A model generated the notes under the pieces. That model saw nothing but the letters and a program-made list of their open reading frames with translations, did no database searches and had not been told where the DNA came from. Positions 55,536 through 64,000 of a stretch of DNA of 64,000 nucleotides are shown in pieces (position 1 is the first letter of the stretch; every line of letters starts with the position of its first letter). The position numbers were made by a program, and so were the translations under genes. This stretch comes from Nostoc sp. ATCC 43529 (GTDB taxonomy: Bacteria > Cyanobacteriota > Cyanobacteriia > Cyanobacteriales > Nostocaceae): positions 682,001 through 746,000 of the forward strand of contig LWTK01000036.1 of NCBI GenBank assembly GCA_003326205.1, given 5' to 3'.

Positions 55536-55839
55536 AAGAGTTGGTGGGGCGATCGCATTTGCTATTTTGGCGATCGCCCAAATTTGGAATCACAAAAATG
55601 CCAAAATTTCTTCTGTTCAACGAATTGCAGCTTGGTATAAAACTGGAATGACTGCGGAAGAAATTGTTGAACGGATGAGTAATTTGACTCTTGCACAAGT
55701 TTATGCAGCTTTAACCTATTACCATGCAAATCAGGAAGAGATTGAAGGTTATCTCATTGCTGAGAAGTTAAACTATGAACAACTGGCTAGGGAAATGGAG
55801 AATCAGCTGGTTTTCCTTAGTAGTTATTCTGGAGAGTAA
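55513..55839 (+). pseudogene. DUF433-like protein, probably 5'-truncated
   Basis: The core SVQRIAAWYKTGMTAEEIVE and MSNLTLAQVYAALTYYHANQ then EEIEGYLIAE is DUF433. The expected N-terminal RGTRI segment is replaced by WNHKNAKI and the open frame begins inside the SDR gene. ATG 55513 and later ATGs are weak starts. It may be a truncated antitoxin or use an internal start near 55600. Confidence 0.55.
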
Positions 55840-55916
55840 ATAGGGCGATCGCTTAGTTATCAGATATAATTTTGAGTTTGTAGACTAAGTTGAATATAGT
55901 TGCTATTTGAAAGCCT

Positions 55917-56606
55917 ATGGGTAGAAGGTTTGGGCATGTTATTTATATTGATAGAAATCCCAACAACCCAGATGAAGGTTGGGGATGGGTGGAAGTTACA
56001 ACCGAAGATATGAAACGTTTTGCTATTCCCAACAAGCATCCTGGAATGAGAGAAGTAATTAAAGAAAAAGAAATTACAGTTACACGATATAAAAATTCAA
56101 TTCCATATCGTGTAACTTATACTCATACTTATCAAGATTTTGTTCGTCCTCCATCTAGAGGCAAAGCCGGTGCAAAAAATTTCATTCTGAATATTGATGG
56201 AGAATTGATTACGATAAAAGCCCAAAAGTCTTTAAATATCGAAGCTTTATGTGCATGGATCAAAACTTGGGCAAGTGCAAACGTTAAGATAGTTACTCCC
56301 GGTAATAGAACACTTTCTCTGGATGGTGAAAAGTTAGCCCATCAAGCTCATTTTGTGTATTTTATTCTGAATCAAGATAGCAATGCTATCAAAATAGGTC
56401 GAGCAAAAGATGTGGCAAAAAGGATGAAATCACTTCAAACATCGAGTCCGGCACAATTGAAGCTAATTAAGATTGTACAAGTTGACAGCATGGAAGAAGC
56501 TCAAGAGCTAGAACAATCACTACATAAACAGTTTAGTGAAATTAGACTAGCTGGGGAGTGGTTCAAAGCACAAGCAAATCTCCTTGAGTATATTAACCAG
56601 TTATGA
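55917..56606 (+). CDS. GIY-YIG nuclease-like (T5orf172/Mug113) protein
   Basis: 229 residues. The C-terminal 90 residues show VYFILNQDSNAIKIGRAKDV-AKRMKSLQT and AQELEQSLHKQFSEIRLAGE-WF, the reduced GIY-YIG fold of T5orf172/Mug113 proteins. The N-terminal 120 residues (HVIYIDRNPNNPDEGWGWVE) are not recognised. Such proteins occur in phages and mobile DNA. It is followed by a REP palindrome (56641-56670) and hupL on the other strand. Confidence 0.8.
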   Translation: MGRRFGHVIYIDRNPNNPDEGWGWVEVTTEDMKRFAIPNKHPGMREVIKEKEITVTRYKNSIPYRVTYTHTYQDFVRPPSRGKAGAKNFILNIDGELITIKAQKSLNIEALCAWIKTWASANVKIVTPGNRTLSLDGEKLAHQAHFVYFILNQDSNAIKIGRAKDVAKRMKSLQTSSPAQLKLIKIVQVDSMEEAQELEQSLHKQFSEIRLAGEWFKAQANLLEYINQL

Positions 56607-56640
56607 CATTAAGCTAGGAAACTATAAACTACAAAAATTT

Positions 56641-56670
56641 CGGTGCGTTGCCCTACGACTAACGCACCCG
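56641..56670. repeat. REP-type palindrome
   Basis: CGGTGCGTTGCCCTACGACT followed by AACGCACCCG, between convergent genes. Same family as 11184. Confidence 0.65.
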
Positions 56671-56678
56671 ATATTAAA

Positions 56679-58274
56679 TTAAGCAGTCCGAAAACGTGCC
56701 AACTCCTCACCCGTCTTCGCATCATGGGCGTGGACTGTACACACCAAACAAGAATCAAACGATCGCGCCACATGACCAACTTCCACCGGGTCGCTAGAAT
56801 CGTAAATGGGTGTGCCAATTAAAGCTTCTTCAATGGGGCCGCGCTTTCCTTCACCATCACGAGGGCCGATATTCCACGTACCAGGCGCAATCACTTGGTA
56901 ATTCTTAATTTTACCGCCTTCTATTTCCACCCAGTGACACAAAGAACCCCGCGCTGCTTCCGTTGCACCCCAACCCTTGCCATCTTTTTCTTTGGGTTTG
57001 ATATACCAAGGGTCGTTTAATTTAAATTCGCGCAAACAATGTTCGGCTTGACGATATAATTTGACAATTTCGTGAAGTCTTGCCAGCTGGCGTACATGAA
57101 TACTAGGGCCGCCCATGCGTTTGAAGACATCGAGGATGAAGGGGTCGTAGTGTTGCCAAGATTCGCCATGTTTGCCACCTGCAACTAATTGGCGCGCTAA
57201 GGGGCCAGCTTCTAAACGTCCGAAATCTTTGTGCAGGACGGCACTTGCCCAAGAATAAGCGTTATCGAAGTCTTTGGTATTATTGGCAGTAGGTTTAGTG
57301 GTGCGATCGCCAGGATGAATATCCGCAGTTCCTTCATCGTACCAGGAGTGAGTTGTATTCTCGCGGGTAAAGGACTGATCCATTAAGACGTGAGTATCAG
57401 TGAAGCTGTCATACACTCCACTTTTCATAATCATCGCCGCGTTTCGTCCTTCGATGGTCGGTTTTTGGTATTTATCCTCGTGGGCTAAATATCCCCAAGT
57501 GACATATTTACCAACACCAGCGCCATATCTATCTAAACCGATGTCTAAACCCATGCGCCAATAAAAACCCAAGTCAGATTCTCGATGATTGCGGTTTTCA
57601 TCTAACCAATCCAAAAAGTCATCATAACTTTGGATTTGTTCGTAGCGTTCTAAAGAACAACCCAACCAAACTGGTTCTAACCAATTGGTGCGGAAATATT
57701 CCAGAATCGCCCAAGCGCGGGTAATATCTGTCAGGGTGGGGGCGCACATCACACCACCGGGAACCATGTAACTAGAATGAGGCCATTGCCCACCTAATAA
57801 AGCATAAATTTCTACAGGCTTGGCGGAAATTGTCACGCCTAATTCGTAAGATTTCCCGGTGAAAGCGGCAAAACGTCTGGTAGCTTCATCATAAAACCGA
57901 CTATTGCGGTATTTTTTATTAGTCAAATCAATGGCAAACAATCCATAAAAATAACGGGGAATACTTTGGATTGTTTCGACAATTTGACCGAGATTTCTTG
58001 CCAAAATTGCATTGCGGGGAACTTCTGTTTCCCAAGCTGTATCTAATGCCCAAGATGCAGAAGTTAAGTGAGAACCACCGCAAATTCCGCAAATTCGAGG
58101 CGTAACAATTAATCCGGCTTGGGGGTCTTTACCGCGTAAAATAATTTCAAATCCGCGAAATAATTCCGCATGAGTCCAAGCGTTGACCACTCTTCCATTT
58201 TCGATATCGACTCGTACATCTAAATCGCCTTCAACTCTACCAACAGGCGATATATCTAATGTTTGAATTGTCAT
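56679..58274 (-). CDS. hupL: uptake [NiFe]-hydrogenase large subunit HupL
   Basis: 531 residues. The N-terminal Ni-binding motif is RICGICGGSH, the C-terminal one DSCLVCTVH, and cleavage after that His removes AHDAKTGEELARFRTA. HupW at 52688 is the matching protease. The usual motif has Pro where Ser is here (D-P-C-x-x-C). The gene is contiguous, whereas in Anabaena PCC 7120 it is split by the hupL element. HupSL reoxidises H2 from nitrogenase. Confidence 0.97.
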   Translation of the reverse strand: MTIQTLDISPVGRVEGDLDVRVDIENGRVVNAWTHAELFRGFEIILRGKDPQAGLIVTPRICGICGGSHLTSASWALDTAWETEVPRNAILARNLGQIVETIQSIPRYFYGLFAIDLTNKKYRNSRFYDEATRRFAAFTGKSYELGVTISAKPVEIYALLGGQWPHSSYMVPGGVMCAPTLTDITRAWAILEYFRTNWLEPVWLGCSLERYEQIQSYDDFLDWLDENRNHRESDLGFYWRMGLDIGLDRYGAGVGKYVTWGYLAHEDKYQKPTIEGRNAAMIMKSGVYDSFTDTHVLMDQSFTRENTTHSWYDEGTADIHPGDRTTKPTANNTKDFDNAYSWASAVLHKDFGRLEAGPLARQLVAGGKHGESWQHYDPFILDVFKRMGGPSIHVRQLARLHEIVKLYRQAEHCLREFKLNDPWYIKPKEKDGKGWGATEAARGSLCHWVEIEGGKIKNYQVIAPGTWNIGPRDGEGKRGPIEEALIGTPIYDSSDPVEVGHVARSFDSCLVCTVHAHDAKTGEELARFRTA

Positions 58275-58405
58275 TTGTTATTAGTCCTTAGTCATTGGTC
58301 ATTGGTCTTTGGTCATTGGTCATTGGTCATCAGTCATTGGTTATTAGTTATTGGTTATTAGTAAAAAAAACAAAGGACTAATGACTAATGACTAATGACT
58401 AATGA
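58275..58405. repeat. heptamer repeats, inverted, hupS-hupL spacer
   Basis: TTGGTCATTGGTCATTGGTC-type units on one side and ACTAATGACTAATGACTAAT on the other. A comparable repeat hairpin is known in the hupS-hupL spacer of other Nostoc strains. Confidence 0.85.
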
Positions 58406-59368
58406 CTAAACTGTAAAAAAGTCTTCTTCCGCCCAAGGTGGTGCTGCGTCTTTTGCCACCATTGTGAGTATGGCGTAGTCTTTTTTGTTGACTCCTGGCG
58501 GTAATTCTTTGGGAACGCCCATAACTGTTTGGGTTTTAAATACGGTTCCTGGTTTGAGGTCAAAGAAGGGAAATTCTGGTTCAGTGCAACCCAAACAAGG
58601 CATTCCGGCGCGGGTTTTGGAGGAGACGCGATTCCATAGGATGCGGTTGCAGGAGGAATGGGTCATGGGGCCGCGACAACCCAAGTCATAAAATAGGCAT
58701 CCTTTACGCTGACCAAATTCGGCGGTTGATGCTTTGTAGGCAAAATGGACGTTACGAGTACAACCTGTTTGGGTATATGTATTGAAGAAAGTTTGCGGAC
58801 GATGCAATTCATCGAGGGCGATGTCTGCTATGCGTCCAGTAGCGATCGCCACTAATATCTGCGTAATCCAATCGGGATGTGCGGGACATCCAGGAATGTT
58901 AATTACAGGCAATCCGGCTTGGGAAACGAAATCTTTGCCTAAAAAGCCGCCTTCTTGACGCTTGAGAAATTGCAAGCCTTCCGATTCGCTGGGGTTGGGT
59001 GACATGGCGGGAATTCCTCCCCAGGTGGCACAATCTCCGACAGCGACGATAAATTTGGCTGCTTTGGCCAGATCTGTTAACCAATCTTTCATGGGGCGAT
59101 CGGCAAAGCGATTCCATTCCCCAGTGCCGTTGGGAGCGTTGACAACACTACCTTCAAAGACCAAAATATCTAGGGGAATTGTGCCAGAAATGCAATCCCG
59201 CAACAGTGTTTGTAAGTTATCGCCTAGTTCCAATCCTAAAGATGGATGCCAAAGTACCTTGATGCCAAAGTCGGCAATTAAATCGCAGACCGTCGGTTCT
59301 TCGGCGTTGAGAAATGACATGGTGTTACCGGAACAAGCACCACCTTGTAGCCATAGTACGTTAGTCAT
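58406..59368 (-). CDS. hupS: uptake [NiFe]-hydrogenase small subunit HupS
   Basis: 320 residues. Cluster-ligand cysteines lie in LQGGACSGNTMS, VGDCATWGG, GCPAHPDW and in FYDLGCRGPMTHSSCNRILW and PCLGCTEPEFPF. There is no Tat signal peptide, as in cyanobacterial HupS, so the enzyme stays on the cytoplasmic side of thylakoid membranes. It is upstream of hupL, separated by the repeat hairpin. The promoter should be in 59369-59744. Confidence 0.97.
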   Translation of the reverse strand: MTNVLWLQGGACSGNTMSFLNAEEPTVCDLIADFGIKVLWHPSLGLELGDNLQTLLRDCISGTIPLDILVFEGSVVNAPNGTGEWNRFADRPMKDWLTDLAKAAKFIVAVGDCATWGGIPAMSPNPSESEGLQFLKRQEGGFLGKDFVSQAGLPVINIPGCPAHPDWITQILVAIATGRIADIALDELHRPQTFFNTYTQTGCTRNVHFAYKASTAEFGQRKGCLFYDLGCRGPMTHSSCNRILWNRVSSKTRAGMPCLGCTEPEFPFFDLKPGTVFKTQTVMGVPKELPPGVNKKDYAILTMVAKDAAPPWAEEDFFTV

Positions 59369-59744
59369 CGGCTATATGTTTTTCTATTGTTTACCAGACT
59401 CAGTGCTAAGTCCTAAGTCAGGAGTTACGAAGTTCTTCCCCTACTTCCTCATTTCACCGATATTACCCACTCTCTACTCAATACTGTTCATCATGCCTGA
59501 TGTAGGCAATAAAGTTTGTAGAGTCTTACCTGTTTATCAAGATTTATTTTTTAACATAAGGTATTTTTTGATTCAACTCTCTTTTATTAAAAAAGAATTA
59601 ATTATTAGCAATAATTAACAGCATCCCTTTAAGGAAGCAAAAAGAAAGAAGAAATACTTAACTAGAACTGTATTGTGTAATAAATAAGTCAAACATAGCA
59701 AAAATATAGGGGTGCATTGCACCCCGACTTACCACGTTATTGTT
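59369..59744. other. hupS upstream region
   Basis: 376 bp. No gene. It must hold the hupSL promoter (minus strand). I see a GTA-N6-TAC at about 59517-59528, but not the GTA-N8-TAC of an NtcA site, so I claim none. Confidence 0.55.
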
Positions 59745-60572
59745 TTAGGATTTCGTTTGTGCAGCTTGTCTAACAATTTGTTCATCCAAACCTAAAGCTT
59801 GAGCTATCTGCTCAATACTTAAGCCCAACGCTAATAACTGGGGTATCGTTTCTAACTTACCTTCTTGTCTGCCTTCTTCTCTACCTTCTTGTCTGCCTTC
59901 TTGTCTACCTTCTTGTTTACCTTCGGCAAAAACATCTTGGTAAAATCTAGTTTGCTTTAACTCATTTAATCCAAACATTTTTCCTATCTCCTCCTGGCTC
60001 AATCGGGGCAATTTGTATATTAATATCGTCTCTATCAATTGTATAATTTCCCTAATAGTAGCGACATCTGGTATTTGCTGTCGGGCATTATTAACTATTT
60101 CTATAGCTTTTGTTGTTGCAGTTGATTCAGGTTCAACGATCAGCTTAACTGTCTGTATACCGATTGATGATGCCTCGATTGAGCTTAATTCGTTAAGATA
60201 GACGCGAGTTACTCGTTGTGAGTTGAATATTTCTGTATATCTTTCGGTATTTCCATTGTCAACGCTGCGGTTCGGGAAGATGACGACACCACGCCAATTG
60301 TTAGTTAATTCGGTTTTGTCAAGATAGTTAAAGATTTCAGCGAACAAACGTGAGTATAATTTTTTGTCTGGTTGAAATTGGACTTCGGCAAAATAAATCG
60401 GTAAGTCTGGCGTATTTGGTAGGAAGACGCCATCAATTCTAAATGCCAGTTGTTTGACTTCCACTGAGGAAAATTGATAAGCACTAGCTAGTTGCGGCGG
60501 TTGGTTAATCAATTCAAAGAAAGTGCTGGGGATACTTTGAAAGATGCGATAAAAGATACTGTCTGTTTTCAA
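59745..60572 (-). CDS. Rpn/DUF2887-family PD-(D/E)XK nuclease-like protein
   Basis: 275 residues. MKTDSIFYRIFQSIPSTFFE, DGVFLPNTPDLPIYFAEVQF and YSRLFAEIFNYLDKTELTNN are typical of DUF2887/Rpn transposase-like nucleases (D...E-x-Q). Near the C-terminus there are EGKQEGRQEGRQEGREEGRQ repeats, encoded by a near-perfect tandem (CTTCTTGTCTGCC units), which vary in number between strains. Many copies occur in cyanobacterial genomes. Function is not established. Confidence 0.85.
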   Translation of the reverse strand: MKTDSIFYRIFQSIPSTFFELINQPPQLASAYQFSSVEVKQLAFRIDGVFLPNTPDLPIYFAEVQFQPDKKLYSRLFAEIFNYLDKTELTNNWRGVVIFPNRSVDNGNTERYTEIFNSQRVTRVYLNELSSIEASSIGIQTVKLIVEPESTATTKAIEIVNNARQQIPDVATIREIIQLIETILIYKLPRLSQEEIGKMFGLNELKQTRFYQDVFAEGKQEGRQEGRQEGREEGRQEGKLETIPQLLALGLSIEQIAQALGLDEQIVRQAAQTKS

Positions 60573-61104
60573 GGGGGCTTATTTTATAGTTGATGAACAT
60601 ATTTTACACTTCGGTGTTCATCCAGGGTAAGCTCATTTAATTTGGCATCAAATCAGTTTGATAACTGACATCTTGATTCTATTTTGGTTGGCTAGTACCG
60701 CATTATCCAATGTCACAAAATTTGCTTATAAAAATACTGCATATATGTATGTCAACAATTCTATAAAGAATATTTTGATTGTGTTTAGCGATGATACAAA
60801 AAATATTTTCCAAATATTCAAGTGTTTAAAGCTGACATTAATATTGGCAATTCCCCCCTAGAATTTGAGAAATAGAATGTTTTATATTTTAGGGATTGGA
60901 GATTAGGTATTGGGGATAGGGTACTGGGAAAACTTTTCCCTAATCCCTAGTCACCAGTCCCCAGTCCCTAAAGGGGAATTCCGCCATTCGACTCGAAGCC
61001 TGCGTAAATCAGTATGGCCCGTGATGAGATGCGATTCATAGTGTCTTCATTATTCGTGGGTGTCAAGAGACTCAAATTCTAATTGGCTAGAGTACGGCAG
61101 AGTT
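60573..61104. other. 530-bp spacer
   Basis: Contains tandem GGGGATAGGGTACTGGGAAA/CCCTAATCCCTAGTCACCAG repeats at 60890-60975 that pair with each other. A 67-codon frame at 60658-60861 has no domain or ribosome site. Nothing else is seen. Confidence 0.5.
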
Positions 61105-62082
61105 ATGACCCCTAGCATTACAGATTCAGCGGTGAAGGCTGCGATCGCGGCTGTTGCGTCGGAGTCAGCTTCAGCAGATGAAAAAATCCAAATGCTGATT
61201 GAGATTGCACAAGGCTTTCAAAAAAAGCCCAAAACAGCCCAAGATTTGCGGAATGCAGTTAGCTTATATTACCGGGCTTACGAGATGTGTGGTGAGGAGT
61301 TTCCCCTACTGAAAGCCAGGGCGCAAGTGGGGATGGCAGGAACGTTACAGGCAATACCGGATGTTAGCACACAACTTTTAGTACAAGCGAAAGTCGGTTA
61401 TGAAGAAGCGCTGCCGATTTTACAACAATTAGCTTCGCCAGAGGAATTGGCAGAAGCACAGATGAATTTTGGACTAGTGTTACAGTCACTTGTGCCGTAT
61501 AATTTAGCGCGGATAACTGATAGCATCCAAGCGTATCATGAGGCTTTGCGGGTATTTACTTGGCAGGATTACCCACAAGAATATGCCATTTTATACAATA
61601 ATATTGCCATCGCTTATCTCTCCATGCCCTTAGCATCGGAACGGGAATACTTGCGTCAAGGGTTAGCAGTGCAATCATTTGAGACGGCGCTAAAGCATAT
61701 TAATATCATTGACCATCCCAGAGAATATGCAATGTTGCAAAATAATTTGGGTAACGCTTTGCAATATTTAGTGAGTTCTCATCCTGTAGAGAATAACTTA
61801 AAAGCGATCGCGGCTTATGACGAAGCCCTAAAAGTGCGTAATTCCAAAGATACACCCCTAGAGTACGCTAACACAATTTCCAACAAAGCTAACGCCTTAT
61901 TTAACTTACCCGATGACCCAGAAAAACCAGAGGTAGGCAATCCTAAAAATCTATTACAAGCGCGTGCATACTATCAGCAAGCTTTAGAAATATTTAGCAA
62001 AAATCACCAAATGGAACAAGCTGAAATAGTAGCTAAAGCCTTACAAGACCTGCAATTAGAAATTAATAGTTATGAGTTATGA
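61105..62082 (+). CDS. tetratricopeptide repeat protein of the hup/hyp neighbourhood
   Basis: About 325 residues from ATG 61105; the 15 residues before it are not family-like. It is made of TPR-like helices, for example EYAILYNNIAIAYLSMPLAS, EYAMLQNNLGNALQYLVSSH and EYANTISNKANALFNLPDDP. In Nostoc strains a TPR gene lies in the 'extended hyp operon' between hupSL and the hyp genes, proposed to help mature the hydrogenase small subunit (from memory). Gene order here agrees. Confidence 0.85.
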   Translation: MTPSITDSAVKAAIAAVASESASADEKIQMLIEIAQGFQKKPKTAQDLRNAVSLYYRAYEMCGEEFPLLKARAQVGMAGTLQAIPDVSTQLLVQAKVGYEEALPILQQLASPEELAEAQMNFGLVLQSLVPYNLARITDSIQAYHEALRVFTWQDYPQEYAILYNNIAIAYLSMPLASEREYLRQGLAVQSFETALKHINIIDHPREYAMLQNNLGNALQYLVSSHPVENNLKAIAAYDEALKVRNSKDTPLEYANTISNKANALFNLPDDPEKPEVGNPKNLLQARAYYQQALEIFSKNHQMEQAEIVAKALQDLQLEINSYEL

Positions 62083-62153
62083 ATTTGTATCTAACTTAAC
62101 TCTTCACTCCTAATTTTTAAATCATCCAAATCAATCCAGGAGGAAAATAGAGA

Positions 62154-62420
62154 ATGCAAGATATATTACTAACTATTACTACAGGAGATTTCCTCACAAA
62201 TTTAGCAGCAGGTGAACTCAACATTACAACAGAATTTATCTGGCTAGTTACAGCAACAATTTTATCTATGATTGGCGGTGCTATTGGCGGGATACTATTA
62301 GCTGGAAAAGATATAGGCTATAATCTGTCAGCAATGCTTGGCGCTTTATTTGCTCCTGTCGGCGTAATTCCCGCAATTATTATAGGGCTAGCTATACTCA
62401 ATTTATTAACTAGTTATTAG
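62154..62420 (+). CDS. small membrane protein of the extended hyp group
   Basis: 88 residues with two to three hydrophobic segments (FIWLVTATILSMIGGAIGGILL, cut here at 20; and APVGVIPAIIIGLAILNLLT). AGGAGGAAAATAG is the ribosome site. It is 72 bp after the TPR gene. Not recognised; position matches the short membrane genes in the hup-hyp interval of related strains. Confidence 0.75.
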   Translation: MQDILLTITTGDFLTNLAAGELNITTEFIWLVTATILSMIGGAIGGILLAGKDIGYNLSAMLGALFAPVGVIPAIIIGLAILNLLTSY

Positions 62421-62428
62421 GAGGAAAT

Positions 62429-62653
62429 ATGTTACAACTTGGCTGGTATTCTGCTAAATTATTTTTCAAAGGAAAACTACTGCGCGACCCTATATATTTT
62501 ATCCAGCAAACTGCTATTGCTAGTACTATAGGTTCGCTATTGCTAGTGTTATTTGCACAAGCCGAAATACCCTTCTGCTTACCAGTAACGTTATCTAGCT
62601 TACTGACAGGAATGATTATGCCATTTCTGCTCAAAGATTTCAAAACGAAGTGA
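62429..62653 (+). CDS. small membrane protein of the extended hyp group
   Basis: 74 residues. ATG 62429 is 8 bp after the previous stop, with TAGGAGGAAAT as its ribosome site. It is amphipathic at first (LQLGWYSAKLFFKGKLLRDP), then has two hydrophobic stretches (ASTIGSLLLVLFAQ and LPVTLSSLLTGMIMPFLL). Not recognised. Clearly cotranscribed with the 88-residue neighbour. Confidence 0.75.
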   Translation: MLQLGWYSAKLFFKGKLLRDPIYFIQQTAIASTIGSLLLVLFAQAEIPFCLPVTLSSLLTGMIMPFLLKDFKTK

Positions 62654-62836
62654 GTTATCATTAGTCATTAGTTTTTGGTCATTGGTCATTAGAAATTTGT
62701 AAATAGCCAATGACGCCACTTGCTACAAGTCGGCACAGCCGCCCAACGCAGTGGCTCCCCAATGACGGCAGCGCGGTCTTGGGGAGACCCCTACGTACCC
62801 GTCACTGCCTCCCCCATGCCCTATGCCCCACATTCT
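62654..62836. repeat. heptamer and dispersed repeat block
   Basis: TTAGTCATTAGTTTTTGGTC heptamers at 62658-62692, then a dispersed Nostoc repeat (CGGCACAGCCGCCCAACGCAGTGGC... to GTCACTGCC), ending in CCCCATGCCCTATGCC. This block stays open in the frame of the next gene but is not family-like, so I exclude it from the CDS. Confidence 0.7.
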
Positions 62837-63685
62837 ATGTCTAACCTTGAAGAATTAGTTCGGGAAATTAACCGCTTTGAGGCAATTATATCCGAGTGGG
62901 ATGAAAGCCAAAGGTGTGTAGCAGTAGGCTTAAAAAGAGCAATTGAAGCTTTGCACAAAGCAGCATTGACTAATTTGATTAAAAGCTTAAAAGAAGAATC
63001 AATGCCAGCTTTGCGTCATGCTGTTAGCGATGAAGTAGTATATGCTGTATTGCTTTATCACGAATTAGTTAAACAGCCAAAACCAGGACTAGAACAGCGC
63101 ATTCAAGCTGCCCTTGAAGAAGTTCGCCCAGGCTTAAAAAGCCATAACGGAAATATAGAATTAGTGGCAATTAAACCACCAGATACAGTAGAAGTTAAGT
63201 TAATAGGAACTTGCAGCAGTTGTCCAGCTTCTACTTTAACTTTATCTCAAGGAGTAGAACAGGCAATCAAAAACCATTGTCCTGAAATTACCAAAGTCGT
63301 TGCTGTCAATAATGACTCTGCTGTTAAGACTGGAAATTCAAGTTTGATAAGCCCATTTTCTTCGCAGCTAACTTCTAGTTGGGTAAAAGTAGCAACTATC
63401 GAACAAGTTCCCGAATTGGATGTGTTAGCAGTACAACTTGCTGGTACTTCGCTAATTTTATATCGCCAAGGTATTACGTTTAAATGTTACCGTAATGCTT
63501 GCGCTCATCTAGGAAATCCTTTAGAAGAGGGTAAGGTTGAAAATGGTATTATTACTTGCCCTTATCATGGATTTGAGTATAATTTAGAGACAGGTAAATG
63601 TTTGACTGTACCTGATATTTCGCTTCAGTCATATCCAGTCAACACTAAGGATGATAAAGTTTTTGTGAAACTGCAAAAATTTTGA
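62837..63685 (+). CDS. NifU C-terminal domain fused to Rieske [2Fe-2S] domain
   Basis: About 282 residues from ATG 62837 (MSNLEELVREINRFEAIISE). Residues ~95-165 are a NifU C-terminal domain with GTCSSCPASTLTLS. Residues ~190-282 are a Rieske-type domain with CAHLG and CPYHGFEYNLETGKC. An Fe-S carrier linked to an electron-transfer domain next to hup genes suits hydrogenase cluster maturation; the gene is the alr0692-like member of the extended hyp group as I recall it. Experimental function is open. Confidence 0.88.
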   Translation: MSNLEELVREINRFEAIISEWDESQRCVAVGLKRAIEALHKAALTNLIKSLKEESMPALRHAVSDEVVYAVLLYHELVKQPKPGLEQRIQAALEEVRPGLKSHNGNIELVAIKPPDTVEVKLIGTCSSCPASTLTLSQGVEQAIKNHCPEITKVVAVNNDSAVKTGNSSLISPFSSQLTSSWVKVATIEQVPELDVLAVQLAGTSLILYRQGITFKCYRNACAHLGNPLEEGKVENGIITCPYHGFEYNLETGKCLTVPDISLQSYPVNTKDDKVFVKLQKF

Positions 63686-64000
63686 CACATCTAGTAATTA
63701 GGCAAGTGTCATATTTTTGTTCGTATAGGTTGAAATCAGTCAAAAGTAGAGGATAAAGCCTATACTTTTGACTCTTGATTTTGAACTGAACTATGGGTGC
63801 GATCGCATTTATTGTCAAACTTTAAGCCTGCTAAAATTTCGGTATAAACAGCAGTATTTTGTCTTGTACTTTATATGAAAATACCCAAAATGTTACTGTT
63901 GTTACACGCTTTTAGACATTAATGTTTTTAAATATTTATCAGCCTCTATTTGCGCTTCATGGATATCCCAATTACAATTCATCCCATACCACAATTACCA
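63686..64000. other. window end, no supported gene
   Basis: 315 bp, AT-rich with one HIP1 site. A short minus frame near the right edge (MNCNWDIHEAQIEADKYLKT...) ends at about 63910, but is too short to judge. The hyp genes expected downstream are not in the window. Confidence 0.5.

Noticed and set aside
59369..59744. NtcA site upstream of hupS
   Set aside because: Only GTA-N6-TAC found, not the GTA-N8-TAC consensus.
60658..60861. 67-codon plus-strand frame
   Set aside because: No ribosome site or domain; AT-rich spacer.

Overview
The window comes from the chromosome of a heterocyst-forming cyanobacterium (Nostocales; Nostoc/Anabaena/Calothrix-like). The evidence is the nif gene order, a heterocyst ferredoxin gene (fdxH), an uptake hydrogenase without a Tat signal, dense GCGATCGC (HIP1) sites, heptamer repeat arrays (TCATTGG/TCATTAG types), and a nifD gene split by a developmental excision element. 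No database search was possible; family names come from motifs and gene order.

Layout. 1-720: 3' end of a PQQ-type sugar dehydrogenase gene. 721-2321: gene-free, repeat-rich. 2322-10006: nifB, fdxN, nifS, nifU, a truncated haemoglobin (glbN), nifH and the 5' part of nifD. 9916-39148: a nifD element of about 29.2 kb bounded by the 11-bp direct repeat GGATTACTCCG. 39138-48020: 3' end of nifD, then nifK, a Mo-nitrogenase-associated gene, nifE, nifN, nifX, two small nif-associated genes, nifW, hesA, hesB and fdxH, followed by a strong terminator. 48121-56606: feoA, a molbindin gene, a CBS protein, ankyrin and SagB-like genes, hupW (hydrogenase protease), antitoxin-like remnants, an HxlR/SDR divergent pair and a GIY-YIG protein. 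56679-59368: hupL and hupS (minus strand). 61105-63685: four genes resembling the 'extended hyp' group, ending in a NifU-Rieske fusion.

How it works together. nifB/E/N/X/S/U/W and hesAB build nitrogenase cofactors and clusters. nifHDK encode the enzyme, and fdxN and fdxH are candidate electron donors. HupSL recycles H2, with HupW maturing HupL. In vegetative cells nifD is broken 5 codons after the predicted FeMo-co ligand His. Recombination of the two 11-bp repeats restores a 500-residue NifD and deletes the element. The likely recombinase, at the nifK-proximal end, is a XisA-type tyrosine recombinase with Tyr in place of the catalytic His.

The element carries an unusual cargo: two XisH-XisI pairs, a retron-like reverse transcriptase between two copies of a structured tRNA-bearing cassette, a broken McrBC-like locus, a REP-associated transposase, a second truncated haemoglobin, an SPFH protein, a Ca-binding-repeat protein, a sensor kinase, a PstS-TM-DUF4912 protein and several small enzymes. 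All of it would leave the chromosome when a heterocyst forms. The reverse transcriptase/tRNA-cassette locus (14842-17188) is my best candidate for an undescribed system. The fdxN and hupL genes are uninterrupted, so only the nifD element is present among the three classical heterocyst elements.
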